From Diorhabda sublineata (lineage: Eukaryota > Arthropoda > Insecta > Coleoptera > Chrysomelidae), in NCBI RefSeq assembly GCF_026230105.1, contig NC_079476.1, forward strand, positions 33,408,559-33,472,558: a DNA stretch of 64,000 bases, in the 5' to 3' direction. The notes below the pieces were generated by a model. It worked only from the letters and a program-made list of their open reading frames with translations. It was not told the origin of the DNA and did no database searches. This document shows, one piece after another, positions 20,676 to 31,644 of the stretch. Each line of letters begins with the position of its first letter. The first letter of the stretch is position 1. A program made the translations under genes and the position numbers.

Positions 20676-21620
20676 TTTTTATCTTCTTTTTTTGTTTTTT
20701 GAAAAAATTTTGTGTTTTTTTTGTTTATTTTAAATTTAAATGGGGCCGCGTGGGTACAGTTGCGGCTGCGTTATTCCCTATCGTCGGCCTTTTGGCAGGA
20801 AAATCGGTTCACCGAGTTGCAGGGAAACCGCAGAAAACCTGCAACATCGACGGTCGACAAAGAGTGTGTAGGGTGAGTATTGGGGTCGAAGTTCATCTGA
20901 TTGATATGGTGGAATTATCAAGGAAGTTTAGGTAGATTTCAGGGAGGTCATCGTATGCTCTTACTAGCAGCTGAAGGGACGGATAAGAGAGTTTCCTCTT
21001 GGGTTTTGTGGCGAGGGGCCGCGGAATTAGCTGATTCGATGGTACTAATCACATAGTGGGCTTGGAGGTCTGGAGGTCATTTAGGCGGCTTCGAATGGGG
21101 ATTATGTTGGTATTTACATAAACGGTGTTACTAGGGATGAATCTACATTTGTATTGGCAGTACCTGAGAATGGACTGCTCGCAGGTGAGGAGTTTTTTGA
21201 GAAGATATTTGGATAAGATGATGAAGACATTTGCTTTAAATTCGATAATGGGGTGGATGTATGTTTTATACGTATGAAGTAGTGTGAGGGGGTAGGTTGG
21301 TCCGAAATTTCCTCTGAGCACATTGATGAGACAGACTCCTTTACGTACTCAGTTTAGAGTGTCATTCAGATCGGCCATCCAACTGGTGGAGGGTGAGTTA
21401 ATTTCACACCCAGACAGACGGCTTCTTTGCGGATTTCCAGCCTCTCTCCTCAAAGTCTCAAGTAGAAGTTTTGTGGTTGATGTTTGGGAACGTAATTCGA
21501 ATGTGTGAAAACGATGGCTTGAGTTTTTTGGGAATTGAGAGTTAGAATCCTTTTCCTGCACCAATCACTAATGGTACAAGACCTATCACTTTATATAAGC
21601 AAATTTTCTCAGCGGCTCAC
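20676..21620 (-). pseudogene. Jockey-like LINE, 5'-truncated 3' end with A-rich tail
   Basis: Minus-strand reverse transcriptase end: WCRKRILTLNSQKTQAIVFT (21580-21520), then a degraded LGV.L region, then TYKTYIHPIIEFKANVF, LLKKLLTCEQSILRYC and TNIIPIRSRLNDLQ (21300-21060). This is the thumb and connection that follow the catalytic palm in jockey-clade LINEs (K...N..KT..I.F and P.L.Y......LQ...N..LR). Frameshifts occur near 21320 and 21350. A GC-richer 3' untranslated part (20740-20935) ends in an A-rich run on the minus strand, seen as T-runs at 20676-20735. The catalytic box and everything 5' of it are missing, as in usual 5' truncation. Confidence 0.7.
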
Positions 21621-21624
21621 AGCG

Positions 21625-22365
21625 GGAGATGTCATAAAAATGAGATGAGTGGTTGAGGGTACTTTTAGAATTAGAATTTCGAATATCCAAATACATTCAT
21701 ATCCATTTGTTGGGTAAGAAATAATCGATATTGTAGAGATATATATTTTTGAATATTTAGAAATTAGATTTTTATGATAATTGACTATTGATGTATTTTA
21801 ACAAAATATAACGTTATTGTCAAATATTCGTATTTTATTTTCTGTATTGATATTTGTACTTTATAGTATTTTGGTTTTATTGGTGTTACTTTTCAACATT
21901 TTCGTTTCATCTACTTTTTCATAAAAGTTGATTGGAACTTTCCAAAGTTAGGAAGCGTGTTGCAATACATACAAAACTTCATTAAAATCCGCATCTTCTT
22001 TATATCCATTATTAAGTTTGGTATGCAACATGCTCACCCTGCTGTCAAACCACCCATTAATCAGTGTAATCTTTGTCGGTTTAAAGTAACTATACGTTTT
22101 CCAATATGTTTTTTTTCTTTCCATATCCAACCAACTTAGAATGCACCCTTTTGTACGTTACGTACTTTTCCAACTAAGTTTGACTTATTTATATATTAAG
22201 AAAGAAAAAAAATTATATACACGCAAAAAAAGTATCGTTTATTCATTATCCAATCATTTTTTCCCATGAAAATAAATAACGAACAGAATTGTAGAAACAA
22301 CCATGAAAAATCTATCTTTCGGAGACTAAGCGTTACACTTAGTTCCCAATATTTCGTATTTATAG
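21625..22365. other. No gene seen
   Basis: AT-rich; opposing frames at 21948-22139 are mirror chance frames without a domain. Confidence 0.45.
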
Positions 22366-22369
22366 AGAA

Positions 22370-22737
22370 TATAAGGGCTGAAATCGATTCTCAAAGTTCA
22401 CTAATAGCAATCTGATAATAGTATCCCAAACATCCTATTGTCATTCATATTAAGAAGGAGCTACTCACTTGCAGAAACAACAAGATAAATATTAATTTCA
22501 TGTGGGTTCCATCCCACACGGGAATAGAGAGAAATGAAAGAGAAGATGGATTAGCAAAATTGCATACAACGAGCAATCAGTAAAAAGTAACTATATAGTA
22601 GATACTGATTCAAAAGCATTTTTTAAGAAGAAAATCCAAGAATAAAGGCAAACGGCAAGGAAAAGCAAGTCAGAATAAACACGAACCTTACGACTATAAG
22701 AATATACGAGAATGTATTGAAAAATTCTTAGCCTACT
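22370..22737 (+). pseudogene. LINE RNase H domain relic, upstream half of a split LINE
   Basis: Plus strand shows EIDSQSSLIAI (the TDSQSSL.AI RNase H acidic site), then PKHPIVIHIKKELL, then FMWVPSHTGIERNEREDGLA (22497-22556), the W.P.H.GI.GNE.AD.LAK end of the RNase H domain, which digests the RNA strand during LINE copying. Stops interrupt it. The connecting region runs to 22737, where mariner sequence begins. The same LINE appears to resume at about 23845 with the C-terminal region. Probably jockey or a related RNase H-bearing clade. Confidence 0.7.
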
Positions 22738-23840
22738 ATAGAACCAAACAAAATTTCAATGTCAAAATATTTTAATACTCAACATATTCTCCTCTTAATT
22801 GGATACATTTATTACACATATACATCTCTAGACCTTTCAAAATGAAATGTTTCTTCTTGCTTTGCAAATCAGACCTAGACAGCTTTTATTTCCTCCTCGT
22901 TGAGATGGAAAGTGAGAAAATTTACGACCTTTTAAACTTTTTTTCAGTTGAAAGAGATGATAGTCGAACGGAGCCAAACCTGGTGAATAAGGGGGGTGTT
23001 CTAGTAATTCAAACCCTAAATCACGAATTTTTTGTATGGCAACATGAGATTTGTGTGCAGGAGCATTCTCCTGCAAAAACAAAACACTTCTGGGTAGTTT
23101 TTCACCTCTTTTCTCTTTAATTTTTTCCCGTAGAGTGGTCAGTAATGTCAAATAGTAATCTCCAGTTATTGTTCTATTCCTATCCAAAAAATCAATCATG
23201 ATTACTCTATAACAATCCCAAAAAACTGAATCAAGAACTTTTCCAGCAGATTTTTGGACACGAAACTTCTAAGGTCTTGGAGAACCAGAGTGTCACCATT
23301 CCATCGATTGTTGCTTTGTTTCTGGATCGTAGAAATGTACCCAAGTCTCATCCATAGTAACAATTCGGTTTGAGAAATCTACATCGTTTTCAAATCGAGC
23401 ACAGATCGATCGCGATGCTTCTACCCTTGCACGCTTTTGGTCAACATTCAAACATTTGGGGATCCATTTTGCAGCAATTTTTCTCATGTCCAAATTGACG
23501 TTAACTATATGATGAACGCGTTCGTATGAAATATTCAGTGCTTCAGATATCCGTTTTAGCCCAATTCGACGATCTGATAAAATCATATCATGAACTGCAT
23601 CGATATTTTCGGGGACTGACACAGAAACTGGCCTACCCGATGGGTCATCATATTCAATGGAAAATGTACCTCTTTTGAAGCTTGCAGTCCAATTTTTCAT
23701 GGTCGCATACGAAGGACATTGATCACCAAGGGTATTAAGCATATCTTCGTAAATCTGCTTAACTCTCAATTCTTTTAAATACAGGTACCTGATGATGGCT
23801 CGATACTCCAATATTTTGTTTATGCATTGAACTGGTCTAG
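22738..23840 (-). mobile_element. Nearly full-length mariner inserted in a LINE
   Basis: A mariner of about 1.1 kb read on the minus strand. Its 3' boundary (TATAGAACCAAACAAAATTT at 22736) is shared exactly in outline with the second copy at 31085, which fixes that end; the 5' end lies near 23820-23845 and is less sharp. LINE sequence on the opposite strand lies on both sides, and TA next to the left boundary fits mariner target choice. The inverted ends themselves are poorly matched by eye, suggesting decay. Confidence 0.7.
22772..23811 (-). pseudogene. Mariner transposase, one frame with two internal stops and late frameshifts
   Basis: From ATG 23811 the frame gives a helix-turn-helix head (LYLKELRVKQIYEDMLNTLG), a linker with SGRPVSVSVPENI, a second helix-turn-helix (RRIGLKRISEALNISYERV), and the first catalytic box VTMDETWVHFYDPETKQQS. 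TGA at 23295-23293 and TAG at 23271-23269 interrupt it; both are single-base changes and the frame continues unchanged to 22837 through MIDFLDRNRTITGDYY, FLQENAPAHKS and HPPYSPGLAPFDYHLF. The second catalytic Asp is Glu (QENAP) and SPDLAP has become SPGLAP; the third Asp is kept. A frameshift near 22910 displaces the tail, which ends CNKCIQLRGEYVE at 22778. The youngest-looking transposon gene in the window, but inactive on at least three counts. Confidence 0.85.
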
Positions 23841-23844
23841 GCTA

Positions 23845-24172
23845 ACTAGATATAAATACATCCTCGTAAGTAGAAGGGAACAAATGACCTTCTTCTGTCT
23901 AAGAGTCGTACATAATCGTAACACACGTGACAGTGAAACACTTCATAGACTGTTTAAAATATGACAAACGAAAAATGCATCAATTACCACATTTACTGGA
24001 ATCAGTGGAAAAGCTGCTTCAAGAAGACCCAAGCAAACTTATGAACTACCTGAATAACTGCAAACTAATTAGTAAAATCAAGATTACCTCAAAACTCGTT
24101 AATAACCCTGGGTGGTTGATGCGTAGAAAAGTTGCTGAAATTGAATTGAATAATTATTTGATGATGTAAAAC
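23845..24172 (+). pseudogene. LINE C-terminal domain, downstream half of a split LINE
   Basis: Plus strand reads SRREQMTFFCLRVVHNRNT, which corresponds to the RREQ....RLRIGHT region after RNase H in jockey-like LINEs, then ETVKHFIDCLKYDKRKMHQL-like sequence (about 23925-23990, with the D.C.KY spacing of the usual TV.H.L..C..Y knuckle) and LLQEDPSKLMNYLNNCKLIS. The frame 23927-24169 is open for 80 codons, and ends in a stop followed by AT-rich sequence. Taken alone this frame could be mistaken for a small gene; together with 22370-22737 it completes a LINE end split by a mariner. Confidence 0.6.
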
Positions 24173-24179
24173 TGTTTCT

Positions 24180-25095
24180 TAATGTCTGATTTGTTTCTCC
24201 ATCATTTTTTTCCAATTAGTTGTTTTCATTTCATAAACAATAATATAATATTTTTATGAAAATAGAGTGATTTTTCTTAGTGTGCACATCTTTAGAATGC
24301 TGTAACTGTAAGATGAAGGAAAAAGTTTCGCAATATATACTTTCAAAACAGTGCCCACATTTAATAAGTGACTATTTGCGTCTCAAAAGTTATTTTCTCA
24401 GAAGCATTTATCATTCAAGTTTAATTTAGTTAGTCTGGAAAAGTTTCGTACTCTCGTACTCGAGAATAACGTTAGTGAGCCCTTCCGGAAAGATCACTTT
24501 TAATTATGTCAGTGTTTTGTGTGTGAATTGGGAGATCATATTATCCTATTTTAGGCAAAGTTGTTCTCGAGGAATGTTATTTCAGCCCTTATAATTCAAT
24601 TAAGTAGATAGAAAATTTAGAAAAGAAAGCTGAAGGTTTCGAGAAATTCATTTGTCTAATTTAAAACAAACTCTCATTATTACGATCAACCAAAAATAAT
24701 GGAAATAACACTATAAAAATTGAGGTATCTCTTTAATAGGGTGGTTCTAAAAAAACGTTTTTGAAATTTCGGAATTCCATTATTATTCAAAAGTTGCAGT
24801 TTTTTACGTAGAATTCTTAAAGTTTCAAAAAAAATTCAATTGAAAAAAATTTAACTTGCTTGATATCTATTTCTGAAGCGTTTTTTGTCCAATGGTAATA
24901 AAATATTATTTTGTAACAGATTTTCTTCAAAATATTAATGCTATAAATTTTTTTAATCGTCCTTAGTTTGCACACAATTCAAATCGGTTTTCTGTACCGT
25001 AATTTTTGTTTATAATGTAACTATACCTAAATTATTTCATCATTGATCCTATAATCCAGAGGAATACTTTTTTTGGCATTCCGAAAATTTGTTAA
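24180..25095. other. No gene seen
   Basis: AT-rich, no recognised repeat or coding region. Confidence 0.5.
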
Positions 25096-25099
25096 TAGT

Positions 25100-25440
25100 A
25101 ATGGCGTTACATGACAGAATCGATGTTCGACAGTCAGTTTTTCGAAGATTGCTAAGAGCTAGAAAGCAAGATTCAAAAGGGAAACCATTCCCAAGCCACT
25201 GACCATCAATTTTGCTGCTTCAGATTATATTGAACTTATTGACTCAATGCAAACTTTCACCTCTTTCAGCAAAGTTTTGCCTAGGTTAGAACTGATGAAA
25301 TTTGTTTGCCATGCACAAATTTTGGAAGGAATAAAGGTTTGCAGAGATGGTTTCATAAGATCAACTTAAGATCAGTTATGTCATCGTTTTACGTCAAAAG
25401 AGAATTCAAAACAATGCCTCATGATCTTAAGTAAACTTAA
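25100..25440 (+). pseudogene. Relic of a repeated insect protein family (CH.Q..E..K...RDGFIR type)
   Basis: Plus-strand translation gives LHDRIDVRQSVFRRLLRARK, then after a frameshift KPLTINFAASDYIELIDSMQ, VCHAQILEGIKVCRDGFIRS and, past a stop, remnants of a SR..MP.F.SK tail. The order R..VR....RIL.AR, then LNF.A.DYIDLIDW, then PCHTQ.VER.VK...RDGFIR, matches a protein family found in many copies in insect genomes, usually unnamed. I infer it is transposon-borne; its biochemical role is unknown to me. The copy is shortened between the CHAQ and RDGFIR motifs and carries stops. Confidence 0.5.
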
Positions 25441-25449
25441 ATTTATGTT

Positions 25450-27420
25450 CAAGTTTATAGGCTGTTCAATTACTAACTGAGATACTACTTCAAACAGTAA
25501 ATGTAAATATGTTAAGTACATTGTAAACATACTACAAAACCCCTCCCTACAATTGGATGGTTGGATGGATAGGGAGTGGGTGGAACTCGAAGTGTAGCCA
25601 CCTTCTCGTGGTGATTTCTGGGTAGTTTCTTTTTTTGAAACGAGCTAAGAGCTGCACACATGTTTACTATCTTTTAATTTGGAGAATAACTAGTTCAACA
25701 ATCCGCTCACGATAAAAAAACATTTTGCCCATATTGATGTATTTCAAATAAAATTTTAGAATGAGTTTATCATTAATATATATTTGAAATATCAAATTAA
25801 TGGCAGATTTTGCACTATTTCAGGTCTAAGGCTTGAACTAAGGATAACATGAAAAATATAAAACGCTTATTTTTTATCGAACCCTCATTACGTAACATAG
25901 ATCTATTGAAATTGGACAGAAAGTAGACAATTTAGAATTTTTTAAATATTCTTACCAAATTCAAGTAACAAGCTGCCTACTCTTCCAGCTAGTATGACAT
26001 GTTTAAAGCATCTTGTCGAACTTTGAAAGTAGTTCAAAATTAAGGAAATATAATAAAATAATTACGTAGTTCAAACAATGGAAACATCTAACTTACAAAC
26101 GCAAAAATTTAGTAACAAGATTGCATCATGCTCGCCATAGGAACATAAAAGTACTACCCTGTATATTAAATCAGTTTCTGAAAGTACTACCCTGTATATT
26201 AAATCAGTTTCTGAATGCCCTAGTCCTCTAGATTAACTTTGTCATATACTATATTCTCAAATGAATTATTGCGTACCTAAATTCTATGGTTATGCAGAAG
26301 AAATCAATTTACATGCATATCAGGGTTGTCGTGAAGCATACGATGTACGGATAGAATAGTGAACATGATAGGTTAATATACAAATACCCAATGAAAATAA
26401 TCATGATTTCATAATTGACAAAAAAAAATGGACAAATACTGTGAGTACTGTTGAATTTGCGAACCATTTATGGTTCGACAGTATTTAATTCTTCAGTTAA
26501 ATCACTCCAACATGCTTTTAGTATCAGACCTATATCTTACCAAATACAAATTGGTCTTTTTCGTGTACCGGTATATTTGTATAAATTTTTTTTGGAGGTA
26601 TCTCACTGGAAAGTTTCATATAGTTTCGCTGTAGAAAGCTTACTGATACCAGACATCATCATAATATGAAATTGTTGGAATAGCATAGATTCAAATTTAG
26701 ACTTCCTTTTATGAAAAAAACGTCAACCAATAATCTCTTCCTTATTCAGCGAAAATTGAATATAGTCCTATTTTTCAGAAAATATGTTCTACCTTACTAT
26801 AAAACGTAATTTTCGACCCTCAAGACCCCCAGGGAAAAAATTATCCGAGGAAGGAAAATTTCAACGATACCTACGATTAGCTACATTTCCTGTAGCAATG
26901 GTTAACTCATGAAATATTATCTGGGTCTCTCCTGTCTATGAGTAAATGATACGGCTGCCAAAATCTCATTTTTTGAGAATATGATGTCATCTCAACATCC
27001 TTCAGTAACAGTACAGCAGCTATATCTATAGGTTGAAAATAATTTTTATATGAGCAATCCTGTGGTCACAAAGGAATATAATATAAGTTTGAAGCTCTCA
27101 AATTTTCCTTCATTGGCCATAGTAAAATCATCATTCAAGTACCCCAATTCGTACAAAAATATTTATCATCAACTTTATTTATCGTATGATTCTCTAAATA
27201 TAACTTTTGACTTTTGAACCATTTTTGAAAATGAGTTTGAAAGTGGAAAATTCTTGACTTAATATATTTTTTCTATTTGATAGTACGCGTGGGATTTTCC
27301 GACCATGGATTACAAATAATATTTTAAACATAAATTAATTTAAATCTATATAAGTCTCAGTGCATCGCTCGATGTTGAAAACTCTTTTAAATTATGCATA
27401 TCACATACATATCACAACAT
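25450..27420. other. 2 kb AT-rich stretch; one short tandem duplication
   Basis: No coding region seen; the 72-codon plus frame at 26451-26669 has no domain. Contains the 33-bp tandem duplication at 26148-26213. Confidence 0.5.
26148..26213 (+). repeat. Exact 33-bp tandem duplication
   Basis: Two identical adjacent units starting AAAGTACTACCCTG and ending AAATCAGTTTCTG. Exact identity suggests a recent slippage or repair event. Confidence 0.95.
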
Positions 27421-27424
27421 ATTG

Positions 27425-27840
27425 CTACGCGTCCTCGCACTGGAACCGGCCCTGCCTGCATTTAGTGGAATTTTAAAATTCGGCTGACACCTTCGATTTT
27501 TGTTTTTTATGAAACTTTTTATTATAGCATACGGTTTATTCACATTGTTTCTTTGTAATTATTTCTAGAAAGGTATATTCATTTATTTGTTTTGTTCCTT
27601 TATTTTCTAGAACTTTAGAATTCTTTTGCGATATATGGTATTTCTGTAGCGTAGACCGAAATAGAAAGTAATCGAATAATTTCAATAAATTATTTAAGTT
27701 AGTTAAGTGATAGTGATAAGTGAAATATATTATAAATTAGTGTATTGTAGGGTATTTAAATAAATTAAGAATATAATAGACAGTGTTTACTAACTCACTC
27801 CATGAATAGAAATCAGAATAGACATAGAATAAATAAATAA
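27425..27840 (+). repeat. Dispersed LTR-like repeat, copy 2
   Basis: Same family as 4625-4975, in the opposite orientation. It begins ACGCGTCCTCGCACTGG, GGAACCGGCCCTGCCTG, continues through AAAATTCGGCTGACAC, AAACTTTTTATTATAGCA, TTAAGTTAGTTAAGTG and GGTATTTAAATAAATTAAGA, then GACAGTGTTTACTAACTCAC. It is longer than copy 1 in its middle. No coding capacity seen. Confidence 0.55.
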
Positions 27841-29410
27841 GAAAAATATTACTTTACGTTATTCCAATTACTGATACGAAATTTAAATTCAACGATTCGA
27901 CCATTGGATTGTTGCACTCCAAATTTAAATATACTAAAATTGAGATTTAAATGCAACGAGAAATTGTTTATTGAGCTTTATTGCATAATAAAACAAAATT
28001 GACTATTTTCGAAGACATACTTTTATATCAATTTGATATTTTTTCAGATGTCACTCACTAGCGTTTCGTTTTCAACTGACTGTTAGTTCTGAACATATCA
28101 CCTGGCTATATGTTTCGTTCTTTCTACAGGCTTCTAAAATTCTGAATAATACGATTATTGCATGACATTTGTTCTATTTGCCATTGTTTTAAGAGTAATT
28201 TTTCGCTTCATATTTGCATATTTGCGAATATTCGCTTCATATTAATCTTTATACTCTTAAGAATGAAAAATATAAGCCAATAATAATGTGAAGGTGATGT
28301 CGTAAATGAAAATAACAATTGAACATCAAATTGAAAAAAAATTACTCCAAACGAATTGGTATGACCTATAAAATTGTTTTCTTCAGAATTTGCCGACGTC
28401 CATTTTAAAAAGAAATCATATCGTATGAGTCTTTGGTTATTCTAGTCAAAGGTTTTTCGAATTGATCCTGAGCCATTTTTGAAATTTAGTCAGAAATTAA
28501 ATACTTTTAAAATTTTAAAACTTACATTCAGTAGTAGTAATCCAAGGTCATTAATAATTGTTCGATAAAATTCTAGATGTACTTCCAATTCGCATGATGT
28601 TAATCATTTGATTGGTGTTCCTCGTCAATATTCAAGTAGGTTTTTATTGAGTTGATATTGTTATTATCCCTAATTTTTATAAGCTCTTGCTCTTGTACAC
28701 CACTTTTGGCCAATCGACTAACCGCGGTCGATCTATTGGAGTGATTAGTATTTTTCTTTCCTTGATAGTCAATTTGCTTCTTTCCTGAACCACATTAGCA
28801 AATCTTGCTGAATACAAAGTTATATTCAACTCGATTTGTTACAGAACCATCGTTGTTTGATGAAGATACAAAAATATTAGTCAAGCAAGCAGCTTTCCCA
28901 CCTCGGCAAGATAACTCTACCGCAGCTATGTGATAGAATTTCCATTGCAGTCCTTCAGGGATATTTTAATTCCATAAATTTATCATTCTCGTTATTTCTC
29001 CGAAACTTAATGCTGTCGAACTTTGTTTCCTTTTACAGGGATCTGATTGCGGTTTTTCGCGTTGCCTCTTCGCCCATTTGTAATTTTGTCTTTGACAATT
29101 TCAAAACTAGTAATAAAAATGCAGATATAATAATGTCAAGGGAATTTCATGAATAGGAATAAAAACATTGTGAATCGAATTGAATTTAAAAAAAAATTAT
29201 TATTCAAGATAATAATTGATTGACATCAAAGTTTATATTTACCAATAATATATATTCTGGAGCCCTCAGGACATAATCATCTTACTACCTTTGATACCCA
29301 AACAACAAACCCACTTTCCGACAATAAATTTCAAACGCAAGTTTCACAAAATTTATTAAAAACGAAATTCTATTCACAATTATGTCTTATCAACCAACAG
29401 TTTCACAAAA
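27841..29410. other. No gene seen
   Basis: AT-rich with no recognised feature. Confidence 0.5.
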
Positions 29411-29720
29411 CGATACAGTTCAAGCTGTTTGTCTTTCCAGTAGCCTTTGCCGATAATATGAAATTAAATGAGACCAGATGGTGCATCATGGCCGCCGTAT
29501 AGCGGTTCGAAATCAAAGTACGTGCTTTTTCCGAATGACGTGAGGCCTCAAAAGATTACGTGCCCGTCCGATGCCGATTCGCCGACCATTGATTATCAAC
29601 ATCATCTCAATCCCATATAGAGCTAGAGCAGTATAGCGCTACATTTAGTGGTTGTAGTGGCATAGATTGAAATTGGTAGACACACGTACGGATAAATATT
29701 AGGGAGCAGCGGATATGAAG
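29411..29720. other. GC-richer block, unidentified
   Basis: About 250 bp of more balanced composition within AT-rich DNA, including CATGGCCGCCGTATAGCGG and ACGTGCCCGTCCGATGCCG. No open frame of more than about 60 codons. GGTTCGAAATC near 29506 resembles a polymerase III B box but lacks a clear partner A box. It could be a conserved non-coding element, an untranslated exon or an old element end. Confidence 0.3.
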
Positions 29721-29929
29721 AAAAAATATTTATTCTCTGCTCAAATATAATTATCCATATAATTGTTCATTTGAATAGATAAGATATTTACCATCTCTGA
29801 GTTTTTTTAATTACATTATAGCTAATCACTGAGGTACATTATTTTAGGTGATTATAACAATGTCCCTTGTGCCTTGTACCTTCTTCTTTTTTCTAACATG
29901 GATGACCACATTAGTAGGCTACTACCTGT
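29721..29929. other. No gene seen
   Basis: AT-rich spacer. Confidence 0.4.
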
Positions 29930-30205
29930 TTATTCCCAGCAAGTCTTTTCCGGAAGACAAGTCTACTGTCTTTTATTCTTTTTATCTGTTAATTCTCGTC
30001 TTTGTTTTACCTAACTTCCCATGTCATGTATTCCACTTTGCTGTTCAATATCTTCATTCCTTATTCTGTCGTGTACAGTTTTGTCTTGTATACTTATTTA
30101 TATTTTCCTGTTCTTATTGTTTGTAGTGTGCTACTCGTATCCGGTCTTGTTTCTGCTCGGTATGTAATGATAGATCTCACAGTCGTTCTATATATCTTGA
30201 ATTGA
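29930..30205 (-). pseudogene. RTE-like LINE reverse transcriptase C-terminal fragment
   Basis: Minus strand reads IYRTTVRSIITYRAETRPDT (30200-30140), the P...Y..ET/E.W region after the palm, and, after an AT-rich altered part, VHDRIRNEDIEQQSGIHDM then VKQRREL (30080-29980), matching the R.RNE.IR...I......KRR.L block. This is the linker downstream of the reverse transcriptase in RTE-like elements. The palm with FADD and the GRP..W end are absent. The plus-strand frames at 29848-30205 are shadows of this. Confidence 0.6.
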
Positions 30206-30209
30206 CTTA

Positions 30210-31080
30210 TCGGTATTGAGGTATTTTTTCTTCAAAATTATATCTTTTAAGCATCCCGAAAATCGAGCCACTTTTATTGTTTATTCCACCACTTCGTTAA
30301 AACGGTTTCCATTATTCGTTCTTTCCATTTCATGTATTTGAATTTTTCGATAATTTTTTCGAGTGTCTGTAAGTTGGGAATCGACTGTTTTGGTTTGGTG
30401 TTAAAGTAGTAGTCTTTGGGGATTATCTTCAGTATCGGCAATAGTCGATGACGTGGAAAAATATATTTCTCATTTTGAATCCCGCAGTTTTGGGCAAAGT
30501 TTCTATTATTTTACAAATTATCAGACTGTCTACAAAGTCTATTGTAACGTTCTTCTTACTTTTTTCAATAGTTTTTTAAGTGGTGGTGCGAATGGTGTAT
30601 CTTACTTACCTGATTCATTTATAAGCCAGCTAAATACACTAAAATATTCACTATTTACTAACATTTATTAGTGTACTATTTACTAATATTCACTTAACAC
30701 ACAATTTATTCAAATACACCGTTTAATTTCCTTTCCACAATCTCGATGTGTTCGCTATGACATCAAATTGTTTACTTACTCATCGGCTGTTACAGACTCG
30801 TTTATATAAACTATCTCACTTTCCAGAATGTTCAATTACTTGTAATTCTTGGATTTTCCGAGAAATTAAAAAGCCTTCTTAGAAATTGACTCTATGAAAA
30901 CATTCTCAACATAATATAGCTCACAAACAATACAAAGAATTAGCCGCCACATTCAATATAGGTGAAAAATAGGGCGCATTCGCCAAACTTGGCATCGATT
31001 GACATGAAAAATCTACTCGATTACGATTAACTTATTTTACACAATAGAAAGAGGCTTTTAGAATTCATTTATTTTTATGA
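30210..31080. other. No gene seen
   Basis: The minus-strand translation at 30330-30420 (NLQTLEKIIEKFKYMKWKER) looks protein-like but is too short to assign; it may be upstream LINE debris. Confidence 0.4.
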
Positions 31081-31084
31081 AAAA

Positions 31085-31640
31085 TAGATATAGAACCAAA
31101 CAAAATTTCAATATCAAAATATTTTATTACTCAACATATTCTCCTCTTAATTGGATACATTTATTACAGCGAATCTGCAACGTCTATAGACCTTCTAAAA
31201 AAAATGTTTCTTATTGCTCTGCAAACCAGACCTCCACAGCTTTTATTAGCTCCTCGTGGGAAGAAAATTTACGACCTTTAAACTTTTTCTCAGTTGAAGA
31301 AAGAGATGATAGTCGGACGGAGTCAAATCTGGTGAAAAAGGAGGGTGTTCTAGTCTCAATCGCGAATTTTTCGCATGGCACCATGAGATTTGTTTGCAGG
31401 GGCGTTGTCCTGCAAAAAAAATAATTTCCAGTTATTGTTCTACCCTTATCCAAAAAATCAATCATGATTACTTCATGGTAATCCCAAAAAACTGAAGCAA
31501 GAATTTTTCCAGCAGATTTTTGGACACGAAACTTCTTAGGTCTTGGAGAACCAGAGTGTCGCCATTCCATCGATTGTTGCTTTGTTTCTGGATTGTAGAA
31601 ATGTACCCAGGTTTCATCCATAATAACATAATTTATCAAA
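31085..31640 (-). pseudogene. Second copy of the 22.7 kb mariner, truncated and deleted
   Basis: Begins with the same 3' boundary (ATAGAACCAAACAAAATTTC) as 22738-23840 and is read on the minus strand. It starts abruptly in the catalytic domain at MDETWVHFYNPETKQQS (31620), then runs without the two stops of the other copy through SGSPRPKKFRVQKSAGK and MIDFLDKGRTITGNY. A deletion removes roughly 25 residues before LQDNAPANK, which is in another frame. All three catalytic Asp residues (MDETW, LQDNA, PSDYH) are present, but the head is missing and the frame shifts twice. The tail KGRKFSSHEELIKAVEVW is intact to an in-frame stop. Confidence 0.8.
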
Positions 31641-31644
31641 AAAT

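Noticed and set aside
20651..20935. 94-codon plus frame with Phe-rich N-terminus as a signal peptide protein
   Set aside because: The T-run is the reverse of an A-rich LINE tail and the rest is the GC-richer 3' untranslated part of the jockey relic.
23927..24169. 80-codon open frame as a small host gene
   Set aside because: It aligns by motif order with a LINE C-terminal region whose RNase H lies across a mariner insertion, so it is LINE debris.
29500..29520. GGTTCGAAATC as the B box of a tRNA or SINE
   Set aside because: No A box at suitable distance and no pairing stems; a short motif occurs by chance.
29848..30205. Plus-strand hydrophobic frames as membrane proteins
   Set aside because: The minus strand carries LINE motifs (TYRAETRPDT, RIRNEDIEQQ); the hydrophobic plus frames are mirror effects of Lys/Asn-rich minus coding.
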